DNA from: Paenalcaligenes sp021793095
GTDB lineage: Bacteria; Pseudomonadota; Gammaproteobacteria; Burkholderiales; Burkholderiaceae_B
Direction: 5' to 3'
DNA length: 64,000 bases
NCBI GenBank assembly: GCA_027317645.1
Contig: DAHVQS010000003.1
Span: 1 to 64,000, forward strand
Part shown: positions 8,794 through 17,014 of the stretch, in pieces
Layout of the letters: each line of letters begins with the position of its first letter
Position numbering within the stretch: position 1 is the first letter of the stretch
Notes under the pieces: generated by a model
What the model saw: the letters and a program-made list of their open reading frames with translations, nothing else
What the model was told of the DNA's origin: nothing
Databases searched by the model: none
Translations under genes and position numbers: made by a program

Positions 8794-9888
8794 TTATTCA
8801 ATATTTTGGCGTTTAGGGTCAAATCGAGGGTCATCACGATCGGGCGTGTCGGCGATACCGTCCTCGATATCACGTTGGGTGTCGAGCCATTGCTGGATGT
8901 CGTACATCAGCTGTTGGGTGCCGTGACCAGTCAGCGCAGAAATACCATAAACAGGGGCTTGCCAATCTAATGCATCACAGATGGCAGTGGTGAGTGCTTT
9001 GGGATCAGGCACCATATCTATTTTATTGAGTACCAGCCAGCGGGGCTTTTGGTAGAGCTTGGGGTTGTAGTTGCGCAGCTCTTGCTCGATATCGCGGATG
9101 TCTTGGACGTTTTTTTCTACAGGGTCGATACTATCATCAAAGGTGCTGACATCCACCATGTGTAGGAGCAGGTTGGTACGCGATAAGTGACGTAAAAACT
9201 GATGCCCCAAACCCACCCCATCGGCCGCCCCTAAAATCAAACCGGGTAGGTCGGCCAGCACAAAGCTATGGGCGGGTGAGGTGCGTACCACCCCCAGATG
9301 GGGCTGCAGGGTGGTAAACGGATAGTCGGCAATACGCGGCCGCGCGTTGGATACCTGATTGATGAGCGTGGATTTACCGGCGTTGGGAAGCCCTAACAAC
9401 CCCACGTCTGCGAGGACCTTGAGCTCAAGACGAAGCTTGCGATGCTCACCCTTGTCACCGACCGTAAACTGACGCGGGGTACGATTGATGCTGCTCTTAA
9501 AATTGAGGTTGCCCAACCCACCTGAACCGCCTTGGGCGAGGGTGACGCGCTGGCCATCCTCGGTGAGGTCAAAGAGCAAATCGCCCGTGTCCAGATCATA
9601 AATGCTGGTGCCAATAGGCATGCGCAGTGTGATATCTGCACCCGAGGCACCAAACTGATCGCGTCCGCGCCCGTGCTCGCCGTTGGGTGCACGATGGATG
9701 CGGGCATAGCGAAAGTCCATCAAGGTATTGATGTTTCGGTCTGCGACAGCGTAGATGTTGCCACCACGGCCGCCATTGCCACCATCTGGGCCCCCTTTGG
9801 GGATAAAACGCTCGCGGCGAAAGCTGGCGACGCCGTTTCCGCCGTTGCCAGCAATGACTTCAATCGTGGTTTCATCAACAAATTTCAT
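8794..9888 (-). CDS. obgE: Obg/CgtA GTPase
   Basis: Essential ribosome-associated GTPase acting in 50S assembly and stress signalling. With the start at MKFVDETTIEV the length is 364 residues; the frame is open 66 bases further upstream but that part is not Obg-like. The glycine-rich Obg fold comes first (NGGNGVASFRRE, GPDGGNGGRGG). The GTPase domain follows, with G1 GLPNAGKSTL (about 166), G3 DLPG and G4 NKIDM. A short acidic C-terminal tail is present. The rpmA terminator lies just upstream, so obg has its own promoter or depends on read-through. Confidence 0.96.
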   Translation of the reverse strand: MKFVDETTIEVIAGNGGNGVASFRRERFIPKGGPDGGNGGRGGNIYAVADRNINTLMDFRYARIHRAPNGEHGRGRDQFGASGADITLRMPIGTSIYDLDTGDLLFDLTEDGQRVTLAQGGSGGLGNLNFKSSINRTPRQFTVGDKGEHRKLRLELKVLADVGLLGLPNAGKSTLINQVSNARPRIADYPFTTLQPHLGVVRTSPAHSFVLADLPGLILGAADGVGLGHQFLRHLSRTNLLLHMVDVSTFDDSIDPVEKNVQDIRDIEQELRNYNPKLYQKPRWLVLNKIDMVPDPKALTTAICDALDWQAPVYGISALTGHGTQQLMYDIQQWLDTQRDIEDGIADTPDRDDPRFDPKRQNIE

Positions 9889-9952
9889 GGTGTGATTCCG
9901 CAACCCAAAGGTAAATAAAGATGCTGTGGATAAACAGGCTTTATTGTAAAAC

Positions 9953-9980
9953 AAAAAGCCCTGCCAGCGGGCAGGGCTTT
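9953..9980 (-). terminator. Strong terminator after rplU-rpmA
   Basis: On the minus strand, an 11-bp perfect stem AAAGCCCTGCC / GGCAGGGCTTT with a 4-base loop, followed by TTGTTTT. It separates rpmA from obg, which are often cotranscribed in other bacteria. Confidence 0.85.
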
Positions 9981-10004
9981 GGGATGTAGGTCGTGTATGA
10001 GAAC

Positions 10005-10265
10005 CTATTCGGAAGCGATGACCGATACGGTGCGCTTGTTTTTGGGGCCATTGATGCTAAATTTCACATGCCCATCAACAAGTGCGTAGAGTGTGTGGTC
10101 TTTGCCCAGGCCCACATTGGTACCGGGGTGGAATTTGGTGCCGCGCTGACGCACGATGATTGCGCCTGCGGAAATATTTTGACCACCAAAGACCTTGACA
10201 CCCAGGCGTTTTGCCTGTGAATCGCGTCCGTTTCGCGTAGAGCCGCCGCCTTTCTTTTGTGCCAT
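10005..10265 (-). CDS. rpmA: 50S ribosomal protein L27
   Basis: 86 residues beginning MAQKKGGGSTRNGRDS, the conserved flexible N-terminal arm that reaches the peptidyl-transferase centre; KRLGVKVFGGQ and the body are canonical. No cleavable N-terminal extension of the Firmicutes type is present. It is cotranscribed with rplU (gap 41 bases) and followed by a strong terminator. Confidence 0.98.
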   Translation of the reverse strand: MAQKKGGGSTRNGRDSQAKRLGVKVFGGQNISAGAIIVRQRGTKFHPGTNVGLGKDHTLYALVDGHVKFSINGPKNKRTVSVIASE

Positions 10266-10306
10266 GAGAGAGCTCCTGTTTAATCAGAACACATTAAATG
10301 GCCTGC

Positions 10307-10618
10307 TTAGGCCTCGACCGCGTCGATACGCAGCTCTGTGTAGTTTTGGCGATGTCCTTGGGTACGACGATAGCCTTTACGACGACGCATCTTGAATACC
10401 TTGATCTTTTTGTGCCGACCTTGTGCAAGAATGGTCGCCTTGACTACTGCACCCGAAACATAGGGGGTACCCACCTTGATGGTGTCGCCCTCGCCAACGG
10501 ATAGCACTTGGTCTAGCGTGATCTCTTGCCCAATGTCTGCAGGTATCTGTTCTACTTTCAATTTCTGGCCAGGGCTAACGCGATATTGCTTACCCCCAGT
10601 TTTTATGACCGCATACAT
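10307..10618 (-). CDS. rplU: 50S ribosomal protein L21
   Basis: 103 residues, canonical from MYAVIKTGGKQYRV to the basic KMRRRKGYRRTQGHRQ segment that binds 23S rRNA. AAGGA precedes the start. First gene of rplU-rpmA, with a good sigma-70 type promoter immediately upstream (10660-10687). Confidence 0.98.
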   Translation of the reverse strand: MYAVIKTGGKQYRVSPGQKLKVEQIPADIGQEITLDQVLSVGEGDTIKVGTPYVSGAVVKATILAQGRHKKIKVFKMRRRKGYRRTQGHRQNYTELRIDAVEA

Positions 10619-10659
10619 GGGTTGATTTCCTTAAAAACTAAGTTCAAGTTTAAAAACAA

Positions 10660-10687
10660 ACTATAAGCGGACAATTTTAACCCGCAA
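10660..10687 (-). promoter_or_regulatory. Promoter of rplU-rpmA
   Basis: On the minus strand, -35 TTGCGG (10682-10687) and -10 TATAGT (10660-10665) with a 16-base spacer, about 40 bases before the rplU start. Confidence 0.6.
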
Positions 10688-10712
10688 CAGGAAAAAATAG
10701 CAAGAACAACGA

Positions 10713-11939
10713 CTAAGAGCGGTAATCTGCATTAATGCTGACGTAATCATGCGACATATCACAGGTATAAACGGTTTCGCTGTGTTTGCCACGGTCAAGG
10801 GCGACCCGTACTGTGATTTCGCTGCTTTGCATGACACGTTTGCCGTCAGCCTCGATGTAGTCGGGATGGCGGCCTCCATCCGTGGCGACCAACACATCAC
10901 CCAGCCAGAGTTTAATTTTATTGACCTCGAGATCGTCAATGCCGGCATAGCCAATGGCGCATAGAATACGGCCTAAATTGGGGTCAGAGGCATAAAAGGC
11001 GGTCTTAACCAGCGGCGAGTGGGCGATGGCATGGGCGATTTTGAGTGCCTCAGTGGCGTCCTTAGCCTGCTCTACCTGGATGGTGATGAATTTACTGGCC
11101 CCCTCACCGTCGCGCACGATCTTTTGGGCCAAGTCCAAGGCCGCCTCTTTGAGTGCTTTGTAGACCTGGGCGTAATAAGGGCTGGCCACCGAGTCTATGT
11201 ATCGCTCTGACTGGCCCGTGGCGACTAAAATAAAAGAGTCGTTGGTAGAGGTATCGCCGTCGACGCTAATGCGATTAAAACTATGATTGGCGATGTCGCG
11301 GGTCATCTCAGCCAGCAATTTAGGATTGATGCCAATATCAGTACATAAAAAACCCAACATGGTGGCCATGTTGGGACGGATCATGCCTGCGCCTTTGCTG
11401 ATACCGGTGATGTTGCACTCATGCCCATCAAGATCGAGTTGGGTGGAGTAGATTTTAGGTTGTGTATCGGTGGTCATGATGCTATGGGCAGCCTCATACC
11501 ACTGATCATCCTGTAAATCATGGACTGCTTTGGGCAGTGCTCCCAACAGTTTTGGCATGGGCAAGGGCTCGAGGATCACGCCCGTAGAAAAAGGCAGTAC
11601 TTGGCTCGGGCGCAAGTCCATGAGCTTGGCGAGCTCGGTGCAGGTTTGGCGGGCATCGGCTAGGCCGGGCTCGCCCGTGCCAGCGTTGGCGTTGCCCGTA
11701 TTAATGACCAACGCGCGGATGTCTTGTTCTTTGTGTAGGTGCTGTTCGCAGACCTGTACCGGGGCGGCCCGAAATCGGTTGGTCGTGAATACCCCAGCAA
11801 CCGCACTGTTAGGCGCCAAACGGAATACCGTGATGTCGCGATGGCCCTCTGTGCGGATGCCAGCAGAAGAGATGCCGATTTCTACCCCTTTGACCGGGTG
11901 AATGTCTTTTTTGTCCGGAATATGCAAATTGACTGCCAT
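10713..11939 (-). CDS. argJ: Bifunctional ornithine acetyltransferase / N-acetylglutamate synthase
   Basis: Arginine biosynthesis enzyme that recycles the acetyl group from N-acetylornithine to glutamate. 408 residues. The proenzyme self-cleaves at the Ala-Thr bond in the conserved RPNMATMLGF (about 190-200), making the Thr the N-terminal nucleophile of the beta chain; KGAGMI just before it is also conserved. DGDTSTND in the beta chain is a further family motif. It forms no operon with other arg genes here; argC lies far away at 40.8 kb. Confidence 0.96.
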   Translation of the reverse strand: MAVNLHIPDKKDIHPVKGVEIGISSAGIRTEGHRDITVFRLAPNSAVAGVFTTNRFRAAPVQVCEQHLHKEQDIRALVINTGNANAGTGEPGLADARQTCTELAKLMDLRPSQVLPFSTGVILEPLPMPKLLGALPKAVHDLQDDQWYEAAHSIMTTDTQPKIYSTQLDLDGHECNITGISKGAGMIRPNMATMLGFLCTDIGINPKLLAEMTRDIANHSFNRISVDGDTSTNDSFILVATGQSERYIDSVASPYYAQVYKALKEAALDLAQKIVRDGEGASKFITIQVEQAKDATEALKIAHAIAHSPLVKTAFYASDPNLGRILCAIGYAGIDDLEVNKIKLWLGDVLVATDGGRHPDYIEADGKRVMQSSEITVRVALDRGKHSETVYTCDMSHDYVSINADYRS

Positions 11940-12073
11940 AGCACACCTATGAAGATCGATAAATCATAAAAACCGCAGCCACATAAAAGCGGGCCTCGTG
12001 TTGTCTATCATACCGTGAACCCGTCTGTGACGCTAAGTCTTGGCAGTCGTTGTATCACCATTGTTTGCCTCGT

Positions 12074-12595
12074 TCAGGCGCGCTCAGTGCATTTCAGATG
12101 GACCAATGTTTTAAGTTGGGCCAGCTCTTCTTGTAAAAGGGTGATGCTGGTTTGGGGCAAAGCGGAAAAGAATCGCTCAACACATTTTTGGTAGGCTTGG
12201 GCGATGATCGCGTATTGGGCCTTTCCTTTGGCAGTGAGAAAAAGCATCGAGCTGCGGCGATCGTTAGGCAAACGTTGGCGTTTGACGTAGCCCTCCTTTT
12301 CTAACTGATCCGTGATGCCGGTGATATTGCCATTGGTGACCAACATGTGTCGGGACAATGCAGTCATTTTCATGCCCTCGGGGCGACTGGCCAGTTGGGC
12401 CATGAGCTCAAAGCGGGGCAGGGTGGTATTAAACTCGCGGCGCAGGCAACTGCGGAGTTCGTTTTCTATCAATGTAGAGCAGCTCAGCATGCGCAACCAA
12501 AGTCTGAGTGCTGATTGATCATCCTGGGGTAGCCGACTTTCGAGGTCGGGTGCGTCGCTGAGAAAGGTATTGCTAGGAATGTCTTGGATTTTCAT
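12074..12595 (-). CDS. MarR-family transcriptional regulator
   Basis: 173 residues. The winged helix lies at about 65-130: LPRFELMAQLASRPEGM, MTALSRHMLVTNGNITGITD (recognition helix) and the wing YVKRQRLPNDRRSSMLFLTAKG with the conserved DRR. An N-terminal extension of about 25 residues precedes the dimerisation helix. The effector is unknown. Two direct copies of ATTCTAG upstream (12617-12623 and 12631-12637, 14 bases apart) are candidate operator half-sites. It is isolated between hemL and argJ, with the hemL terminator upstream. Confidence 0.88.
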   Translation of the reverse strand: MKIQDIPSNTFLSDAPDLESRLPQDDQSALRLWLRMLSCSTLIENELRSCLRREFNTTLPRFELMAQLASRPEGMKMTALSRHMLVTNGNITGITDQLEKEGYVKRQRLPNDRRSSMLFLTAKGKAQYAIIAQAYQKCVERFFSALPQTSITLLQEELAQLKTLVHLKCTERA

Positions 12596-12707
12596 GGCAT
12601 GACCTTTAGGTTTCGAATTCTAGTCAAGTCATTCTAGCGAGGCGTGACGCAGCCGTAGTTGCGAATGATCAAAGAACAAAAGATTAGGGATTCAATAGTG
12701 GATATTT

Positions 12708-12749
12708 AAAAAGCATCGCGGCGCCCCAGCGGGCGCGGTGATGCTTTTT
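12708..12749 (-). terminator. Terminator of hemL
   Basis: Long near-perfect hairpin: AAAAAGCATC (12708-12717) and GGCGCCC on one arm, GGGCGC and GATGCTTTTT on the other, with a CAGC loop. A and T runs on both sides make it functional in both directions. Confidence 0.85.
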
Positions 12750-12769
12750 AAGGTCAATCCATCGCAGGA

Positions 12770-14050
12770 TTATTTAATGTTGGCAAAAGCCTTTTCAGCG
12801 GCAGATAAGGTCTGCTCGATAATAGACTCATCGTGGCGGTCAGAGACAAAACAAGCCTCAAAGGCGGAGGGGGCCAAATACACCCCTTCGGCCAACATGG
12901 CGTGGAAAAAAGCCTTGAACTGCTCAATATTGCTGGCGGCCACATCGTTCATGTTGCGTGGCTTTTCGGCACTGAAATACAGTCCCAGCATACCACCAAC
13001 GTAGTCTGTGGTTAGGGTCACTCCGGCGGCATCAGCGCGGCTTTGCAGCCCATCGGCCAACTGCGCTGTGCGAGCCTCTAGGCGCTCGTAAAAGCCTTGG
13101 GCTCCGACAGCCTTGAGTGTGGCGATACCGGCGGCCATCGCCACTGGGTTGCCCGATAGGGTGCCGGCTTGATAAACGCCCCCTAGTGGCGCAATGGTGT
13201 CCATGATTTCTGCTTTGCCGCCAAAGGCACCCACGGGCATGCCCCCGCCAATGACTTTGGCCAAGGTGGTCAGATCTGGCTCAATGCCGCTAATGCCTTG
13301 GACGCCTTGGGGGCCTGCCCGAAACCCGGTCATGACCTCATCAAAAATCAACACGGCGCCATGCGCGCTGCATTGTTCGCGTAAAGTTTCTAGAAAGCCA
13401 TCGCGCGGTTTGATGAGATTCATATTGCCGGCAATGGGCTCAACAATCACGCAGGCAATGTCCTGCCCGTGGGTTGCAAAGGCCTCTTTGACGCCCTCAA
13501 TATCATTGAAATCCAATACGATCGTATGTTGGATGAATTCTTCGGGCACCCCGGCAGAGGTGGGGTTACCAAAGGTCAGCAGCCCCGAGCCAGCCTTGAC
13601 CAATAAGCTATCGGCATGGCCGTGGTAGCAGCCCTCAAACTTGATGATTTTATTGCGCCCTGTATGACCGCGAGCCAATCGAATGGCGCTCATTGTGGCT
13701 TCGGTGCCTGAGCTCACCAGACGTACCTTTTCAATGGCGGGCAAGCGCTGTTTGATGAGTTCGGCCAGCTCGATTTCTGCTTCGGTGGGGGCACCAAATG
13801 ACAGCCCCTTTTCAGCGGCGGCTTGTACGGCTGCGATTACCTCGGGGTGAGCATGACCTAAAATGGCAGGGCCCCATGAGCCGACATAATCGATGTATTG
13901 CTTATCGTTGGCATCCCAAATCCATGGGCCTTGGGCTTTTTCTATAAAAAGTGGCGTGCCCCCAACTGAGCCAAAGGCGCGGACAGGTGAGTTAACACCG
14001 CCAGGAATGGCTTGGCAGGCACGTTCAAAAAGGGAAGTATTACGATCCAT
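12770..14050 (-). CDS. hemL: Glutamate-1-semialdehyde 2,1-aminomutase
   Basis: PLP enzyme of the C5 route to 5-aminolevulinate (tetrapyrrole synthesis). With the start at MDRNTSLFERA the length is 426 residues, as usual; the frame extends 42 bases further upstream without family similarity. The PLP-binding Lys is in LAKVIGGGMPVGAFGG (about 265); GGVNSPVRAF, SSGTEATMSAIRLARG and FDEVMTGFR are conserved. A 107-base gap, containing no recognised signal, separates it from thiE upstream on the same strand. Confidence 0.97.
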   Translation of the reverse strand: MDRNTSLFERACQAIPGGVNSPVRAFGSVGGTPLFIEKAQGPWIWDANDKQYIDYVGSWGPAILGHAHPEVIAAVQAAAEKGLSFGAPTEAEIELAELIKQRLPAIEKVRLVSSGTEATMSAIRLARGHTGRNKIIKFEGCYHGHADSLLVKAGSGLLTFGNPTSAGVPEEFIQHTIVLDFNDIEGVKEAFATHGQDIACVIVEPIAGNMNLIKPRDGFLETLREQCSAHGAVLIFDEVMTGFRAGPQGVQGISGIEPDLTTLAKVIGGGMPVGAFGGKAEIMDTIAPLGGVYQAGTLSGNPVAMAAGIATLKAVGAQGFYERLEARTAQLADGLQSRADAAGVTLTTDYVGGMLGLYFSAEKPRNMNDVAASNIEQFKAFFHAMLAEGVYLAPSAFEACFVSDRHDESIIEQTLSAAEKAFANIK

Positions 14051-14157
14051 AATCTTGGAGATCCTTGTCGATAATGAAACGATAGGCCGCATGCCCGCAC
14101 GATGCGCATTGGGTCATCGACTGGGCGCGGCCATTTAAGTGTGGTTGAGCAGGTGGT

Positions 14158-14832
14158 TTAGGTGGCGTACTGCTCGAAACATTGTACAAAGCGTTGCGCC
14201 TGAGCAGTGACGTCGGGGGCCTCAAATAAACTGGTGATGACGGCCACCGCATCCGCCCCAGCACTAAAGGCATGGCGAGCATTTTCGGGGGTAATGCCCC
14301 CAATGGCGACGATGGCAGTGCGTCGGGTGCGTGCCTGTGACGCGCTGTAATCGCGGGCCTTGGACAGCAGTTGGAGCTCGGCCCGCACAGCCTCGGACTT
14401 GACGGTGGAGGGGAATAACGCCCCAAAGGCAACATAATCAACGCCATCGCGGATGGCCTGACGCGCCCGTCCCAACTCGTTATAGCATGAGGTGCCCAGC
14501 CATTGGTTTGTGTGTAGGCTCTGGCGGGCGTGGCGCAATGAGCCATCCTCTTTGCCCAGATGGAGCCCAGCGACCGGATGCTGCATCGCTAACTCGAGCT
14601 GGTCATTGATAATCAAGGGCAGGCCTATTTCATTACAAAGCGCAACCACAGCGGTTAGCTGGGTATGGGCCAGCGATTCAGGGGCGTGCTTGCGGCGCCA
14701 TTGCAAAACGCTCATCCCGCCTGCGTGGGCAGCGCGAATGGCCTTGAGCAACTGGTCGGTGTCATCCCATTCGGGGGTGATGCCGTAAAGACCGCGCGGA
14801 AAAAGAGGGGTCATCGCGTGTGTGGAATTCAT
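14158..14832 (-). CDS. thiE: Thiamine-phosphate synthase
   Basis: Couples HMP-PP and thiazole phosphate to thiamine phosphate. The start MNSTHAM at 14832 overlaps the thiD-like stop by ATGA and gives 224 residues; the frame is open much further upstream but that overlaps thiD. TIM-barrel motifs are intact: ITPEWDD, LQWRRK (the QxRxK diphosphate motif), INDQLELA, LHLGKEDG, FPSTVKS (variant of the PTxTK loop) and AIGGITPEN. It is probably active, unlike its neighbour. Confidence 0.93.
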   Translation of the reverse strand: MNSTHAMTPLFPRGLYGITPEWDDTDQLLKAIRAAHAGGMSVLQWRRKHAPESLAHTQLTAVVALCNEIGLPLIINDQLELAMQHPVAGLHLGKEDGSLRHARQSLHTNQWLGTSCYNELGRARQAIRDGVDYVAFGALFPSTVKSEAVRAELQLLSKARDYSASQARTRRTAIVAIGGITPENARHAFSAGADAVAVITSLFEAPDVTAQAQRFVQCFEQYAT

Positions 14833-15668
14833 GTCTGTTTGCTGTGTGTAATGGGTTGAAGGATGCCTGCCTGATGAATGAGGCGGTGGCCCATGCCGGC
14901 TTGAAAAACATGTGTGCTGACCCCATCTACATAGTTGACTGCCTGCTCGCATGCGGGGGCCAGCTCGAGCTGCCAAGCAAACTGTGTGGCGCAGATACAG
15001 GCTAACATGCCCTCGGTATCTTGGACACGCTCTAGGGGGTTGGCCATGGGCCATTGTCGATACAGGCCTTGCTCGGTATAGAGCTGATAAGCACTGTGCT
15101 CACCTGGGCTTTGCGCCGTGGTGTACAGAACGGCACGGGCCCCTAATCGGATCAACGCACGCGCCGGATGTTGATTGGCAGGCAGCAAATCCTCGGCCTG
15201 CCACTGTTGTAGCAATATTTGATCGGCGACCACCAATTGGCAAAAGGGCACCACCAGGTCGAATATTGCTTGGATAATTTCATCACTGTCTTGTTCGCGT
15301 CCCACTTGTGCCGAATCGGGTATCGACTGCAGGTGCAATACCAAGGGCAGCTGCGGGTAATCCGCCAAGATTTGACCCAAGATACTGGCCTCTTCTACAG
15401 AATATAGTGGGCCGGCCTTGATGGCACGGATATTGAGATCCTCGAGTAAGCAACGCATTTGATCATGGATCTGCTCTGGGGGTAATAGGCTGATATGGTC
15501 CAGAGTCATGGTATCTTGGATGTGCACAGCGGTTGCCACCGTTGCAGGATGACACCCCGTCAACTGGCAGCTCAGTGCATCGGCAGTGAGGTACTGGGCC
15601 GAGGTCGGATCCAAGGGGCCGAATAACAGTACCGATGGAGGGGCTGATACTGACAAATCTGCAGTCAT
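14829..15668 (-). CDS. ThiD-like (HMP-P kinase family) protein with degraded active site
   Basis: 279 residues, ribokinase-like ThiD fold by overall pattern: an N-terminal GxxDP segment, TADALSCQLTGCHPATVATA, then VQDT-like HIQDT, and a C-terminal FQAGMG. Catalytic features of ThiD are missing. The GGAGIQAD glycine loop is TSAQYLTAD, the VLDPV strand reads VLHLQS, the TPNxxEA segment reads VADQILLQ, and the GxGCT anion-hole/catalytic Cys motif reads QDTEGMLA. It overlaps thiE by 4 bases. It may be a non-catalytic relative or a regulator of thiamine metabolism; annotating it simply as a kinase would be unsafe. Confidence 0.75.
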   Translation of the reverse strand: MTADLSVSAPPSVLLFGPLDPTSAQYLTADALSCQLTGCHPATVATAVHIQDTMTLDHISLLPPEQIHDQMRCLLEDLNIRAIKAGPLYSVEEASILGQILADYPQLPLVLHLQSIPDSAQVGREQDSDEIIQAIFDLVVPFCQLVVADQILLQQWQAEDLLPANQHPARALIRLGARAVLYTTAQSPGEHSAYQLYTEQGLYRQWPMANPLERVQDTEGMLACICATQFAWQLELAPACEQAVNYVDGVSTHVFQAGMGHRLIHQAGILQPITHSKQT

Positions 15669-15785
15669 TTATATTTAATGTCAAATAAAAAAGTAAGGCG
15701 CTGCTCGGCAGCACAATGTAGTATTATTGTTCCATTTTAATGGATCGCCCCTCAAGGGGTATAGCATTTTATAGAGTATTAAATT

Positions 15786-15950
15786 ATGCGTACATGGATG
15801 TGTTTAATTTGTGGTTGGCTTTATGATGAAGAGGCGGGCGTACCCGAAGAGGGCATTGCACCAGGCACCCGCTGGGAGGATGTTCCCCCCAATTGGGTGT
15901 GCCCCGAGTGCGGGGCCCGTAAAGAAGACTTTGAAATGATCGAGGTCTAA
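15786..15950 (+). CDS. rubA: Rubredoxin
   Basis: 54 residues, the usual size of a single-domain rubredoxin. Two iron-binding pairs are present: CLIC (residues 6-9) and CPEC (38-41), with WLYDEEAG and GTRWEDVPPNWVCPECG matching the family. It is a small cytoplasmic one-electron carrier. It sits 36 bases upstream of yqgE on the same strand and divergent from thiD-thiE, whose promoter region contains three small perfect hairpins (15700-15759). Confidence 0.96.
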   Translation: MRTWMCLICGWLYDEEAGVPEEGIAPGTRWEDVPPNWVCPECGARKEDFEMIEV

Positions 15951-15986
15951 TTACGTTATAGATAAAAACGACTCTAGGAGGTTTTA

Positions 15987-16577
15987 ATGGGAAAAGATTC
16001 CACTGAACAAACATCTTCGAGGGTCGATTTTTCACGTCAATTGCTCGTCGCAATGCCCGGCATGGTGTCGGGCAGTTTAGCCGACACCGTTATTTTCATG
16101 TGCGAGCACAACGAGCAGGGCGCTCTAGGGGTTGTGATCAATCGCCCCACCGATATGACGGTGGGCGATTTGCTCCAGCGAATTGATTTAGAGCTGTCGT
16201 TGGAAATCGGCCTGACTCAAGAGGCGCCAGTTTTCTTTGGCGGACCCGTACAGACCGACAGAGGGTTTGTGTTACACGCCCCGGCGCGTGCTTACAAATC
16301 CAGTATCAATCTGGGTCAAATGGCGTTGACCACTTCACGTGATGTGCTACAAGAGGTGGCCCAAGGCACTGGCCCCGAAGATGTGTTGATTACTTTGGGC
16401 TATGCGGGCTGGGGGCCCGGACAGCTCGAGGATGAAATGGCCCAAAATGCCTGGCTGCATGTGCAGGCCAACCATGATATTTTATTTGCCACTCCGGCCG
16501 AAGAGCGCTATAGCGCAGCATTGGCCCAATTAGGCATTGATCCTATTATGCTGACTGGAAGTGCCGGCCGTGCCTGA
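15987..16577 (+). CDS. yqgE: YqgE/AlgH family protein (UPF0301)
   Basis: 196 residues, with MPGMVSGSLADTVIFMCEHN, GALGVVINRPT, FFGGPVQTDRGFVLH and GYAGWGPGQLEDEM, all hallmarks of the family. Biochemical function is unknown; in Pseudomonas AlgH affects alginate regulation. A near-perfect AGGAGG lies 7 bases before the ATG, unusually strong for this window. It overlaps yqgF by 17 bases, the conserved yqgE-yqgF pair. Confidence 0.95.
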   Translation: MGKDSTEQTSSRVDFSRQLLVAMPGMVSGSLADTVIFMCEHNEQGALGVVINRPTDMTVGDLLQRIDLELSLEIGLTQEAPVFFGGPVQTDRGFVLHAPARAYKSSINLGQMALTTSRDVLQEVAQGTGPEDVLITLGYAGWGPGQLEDEMAQNAWLHVQANHDILFATPAEERYSAALAQLGIDPIMLTGSAGRA

Positions 16578-16989
16578 TTTACCGACTGAGCTGACCTTGC
16601 TGGGTTTTGATTTTGGTGAACAGCGGATAGGGGTGGCCATTGCTAATACCATTAGCCGCAGTGCACGCCCTTTGAGCGTGATTCGCGGTAAATCACGGGC
16701 CCAGCATTTAGCTCAGATAGCCCCTTTGATCGACACTTGGCAGCCTCAGCGCTTGGTGGTTGGCCTGCCCTTGTTGACTGATGGCGGCGAGCAGTTACAA
16801 ACGCAACAGGCACGCCGCTTTGCCCGCCAACTGCATGGGCGGTTTGGGTTGCCTGTGGATATGGTCAATGAGTGGGGCAGCACCCGCGAGGCCAAATTGC
16901 ATGTCGGTGCCTTTGAGGATGACGATGATGTCGCTGCGGCCATTATTTTGCAACGCTGGCTAGATGAGCCGCCTCACAACATAAAATGA
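16561..16989 (+). CDS. yqgF: Putative pre-16S rRNA nuclease / Holliday junction resolvase-like (YqgF/RuvX)
   Basis: 142 residues, RNase H-like fold. LLGFDFGEQRIGVAIA carries the first catalytic Asp, VVGLPLLTDGG the conserved strand, VNEWGSTREA the conserved Glu/Ser region and EDDDDVAAAIILQRWL the C-terminal Asp cluster. In E. coli the enzyme matures the 5' end of 16S rRNA. The frame begins with GTG at 16561 inside yqgE; a second GTG three codons later is also possible. Confidence 0.93.
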   Translation: MPAVPDLPTELTLLGFDFGEQRIGVAIANTISRSARPLSVIRGKSRAQHLAQIAPLIDTWQPQRLVVGLPLLTDGGEQLQTQQARRFARQLHGRFGLPVDMVNEWGSTREAKLHVGAFEDDDDVAAAIILQRWLDEPPHNIK

Positions 16990-17014
16990 TTAACAATCAC
17001 CTCAACATCGGCAC

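Noticed and set aside
14833..15054. Upstream extension of thiE by 74 codons
   Set aside because: The stretch is antisense-free coding sequence of the ThiD-like gene in another frame; the ATGA overlap and ThiE length fix the start at 14832.
15669..15785. Possible TPP riboswitch before the thiamine genes
   Set aside because: No CTGAGA thi-box or matching P4/P5 core is seen on the minus strand; only short hairpins.
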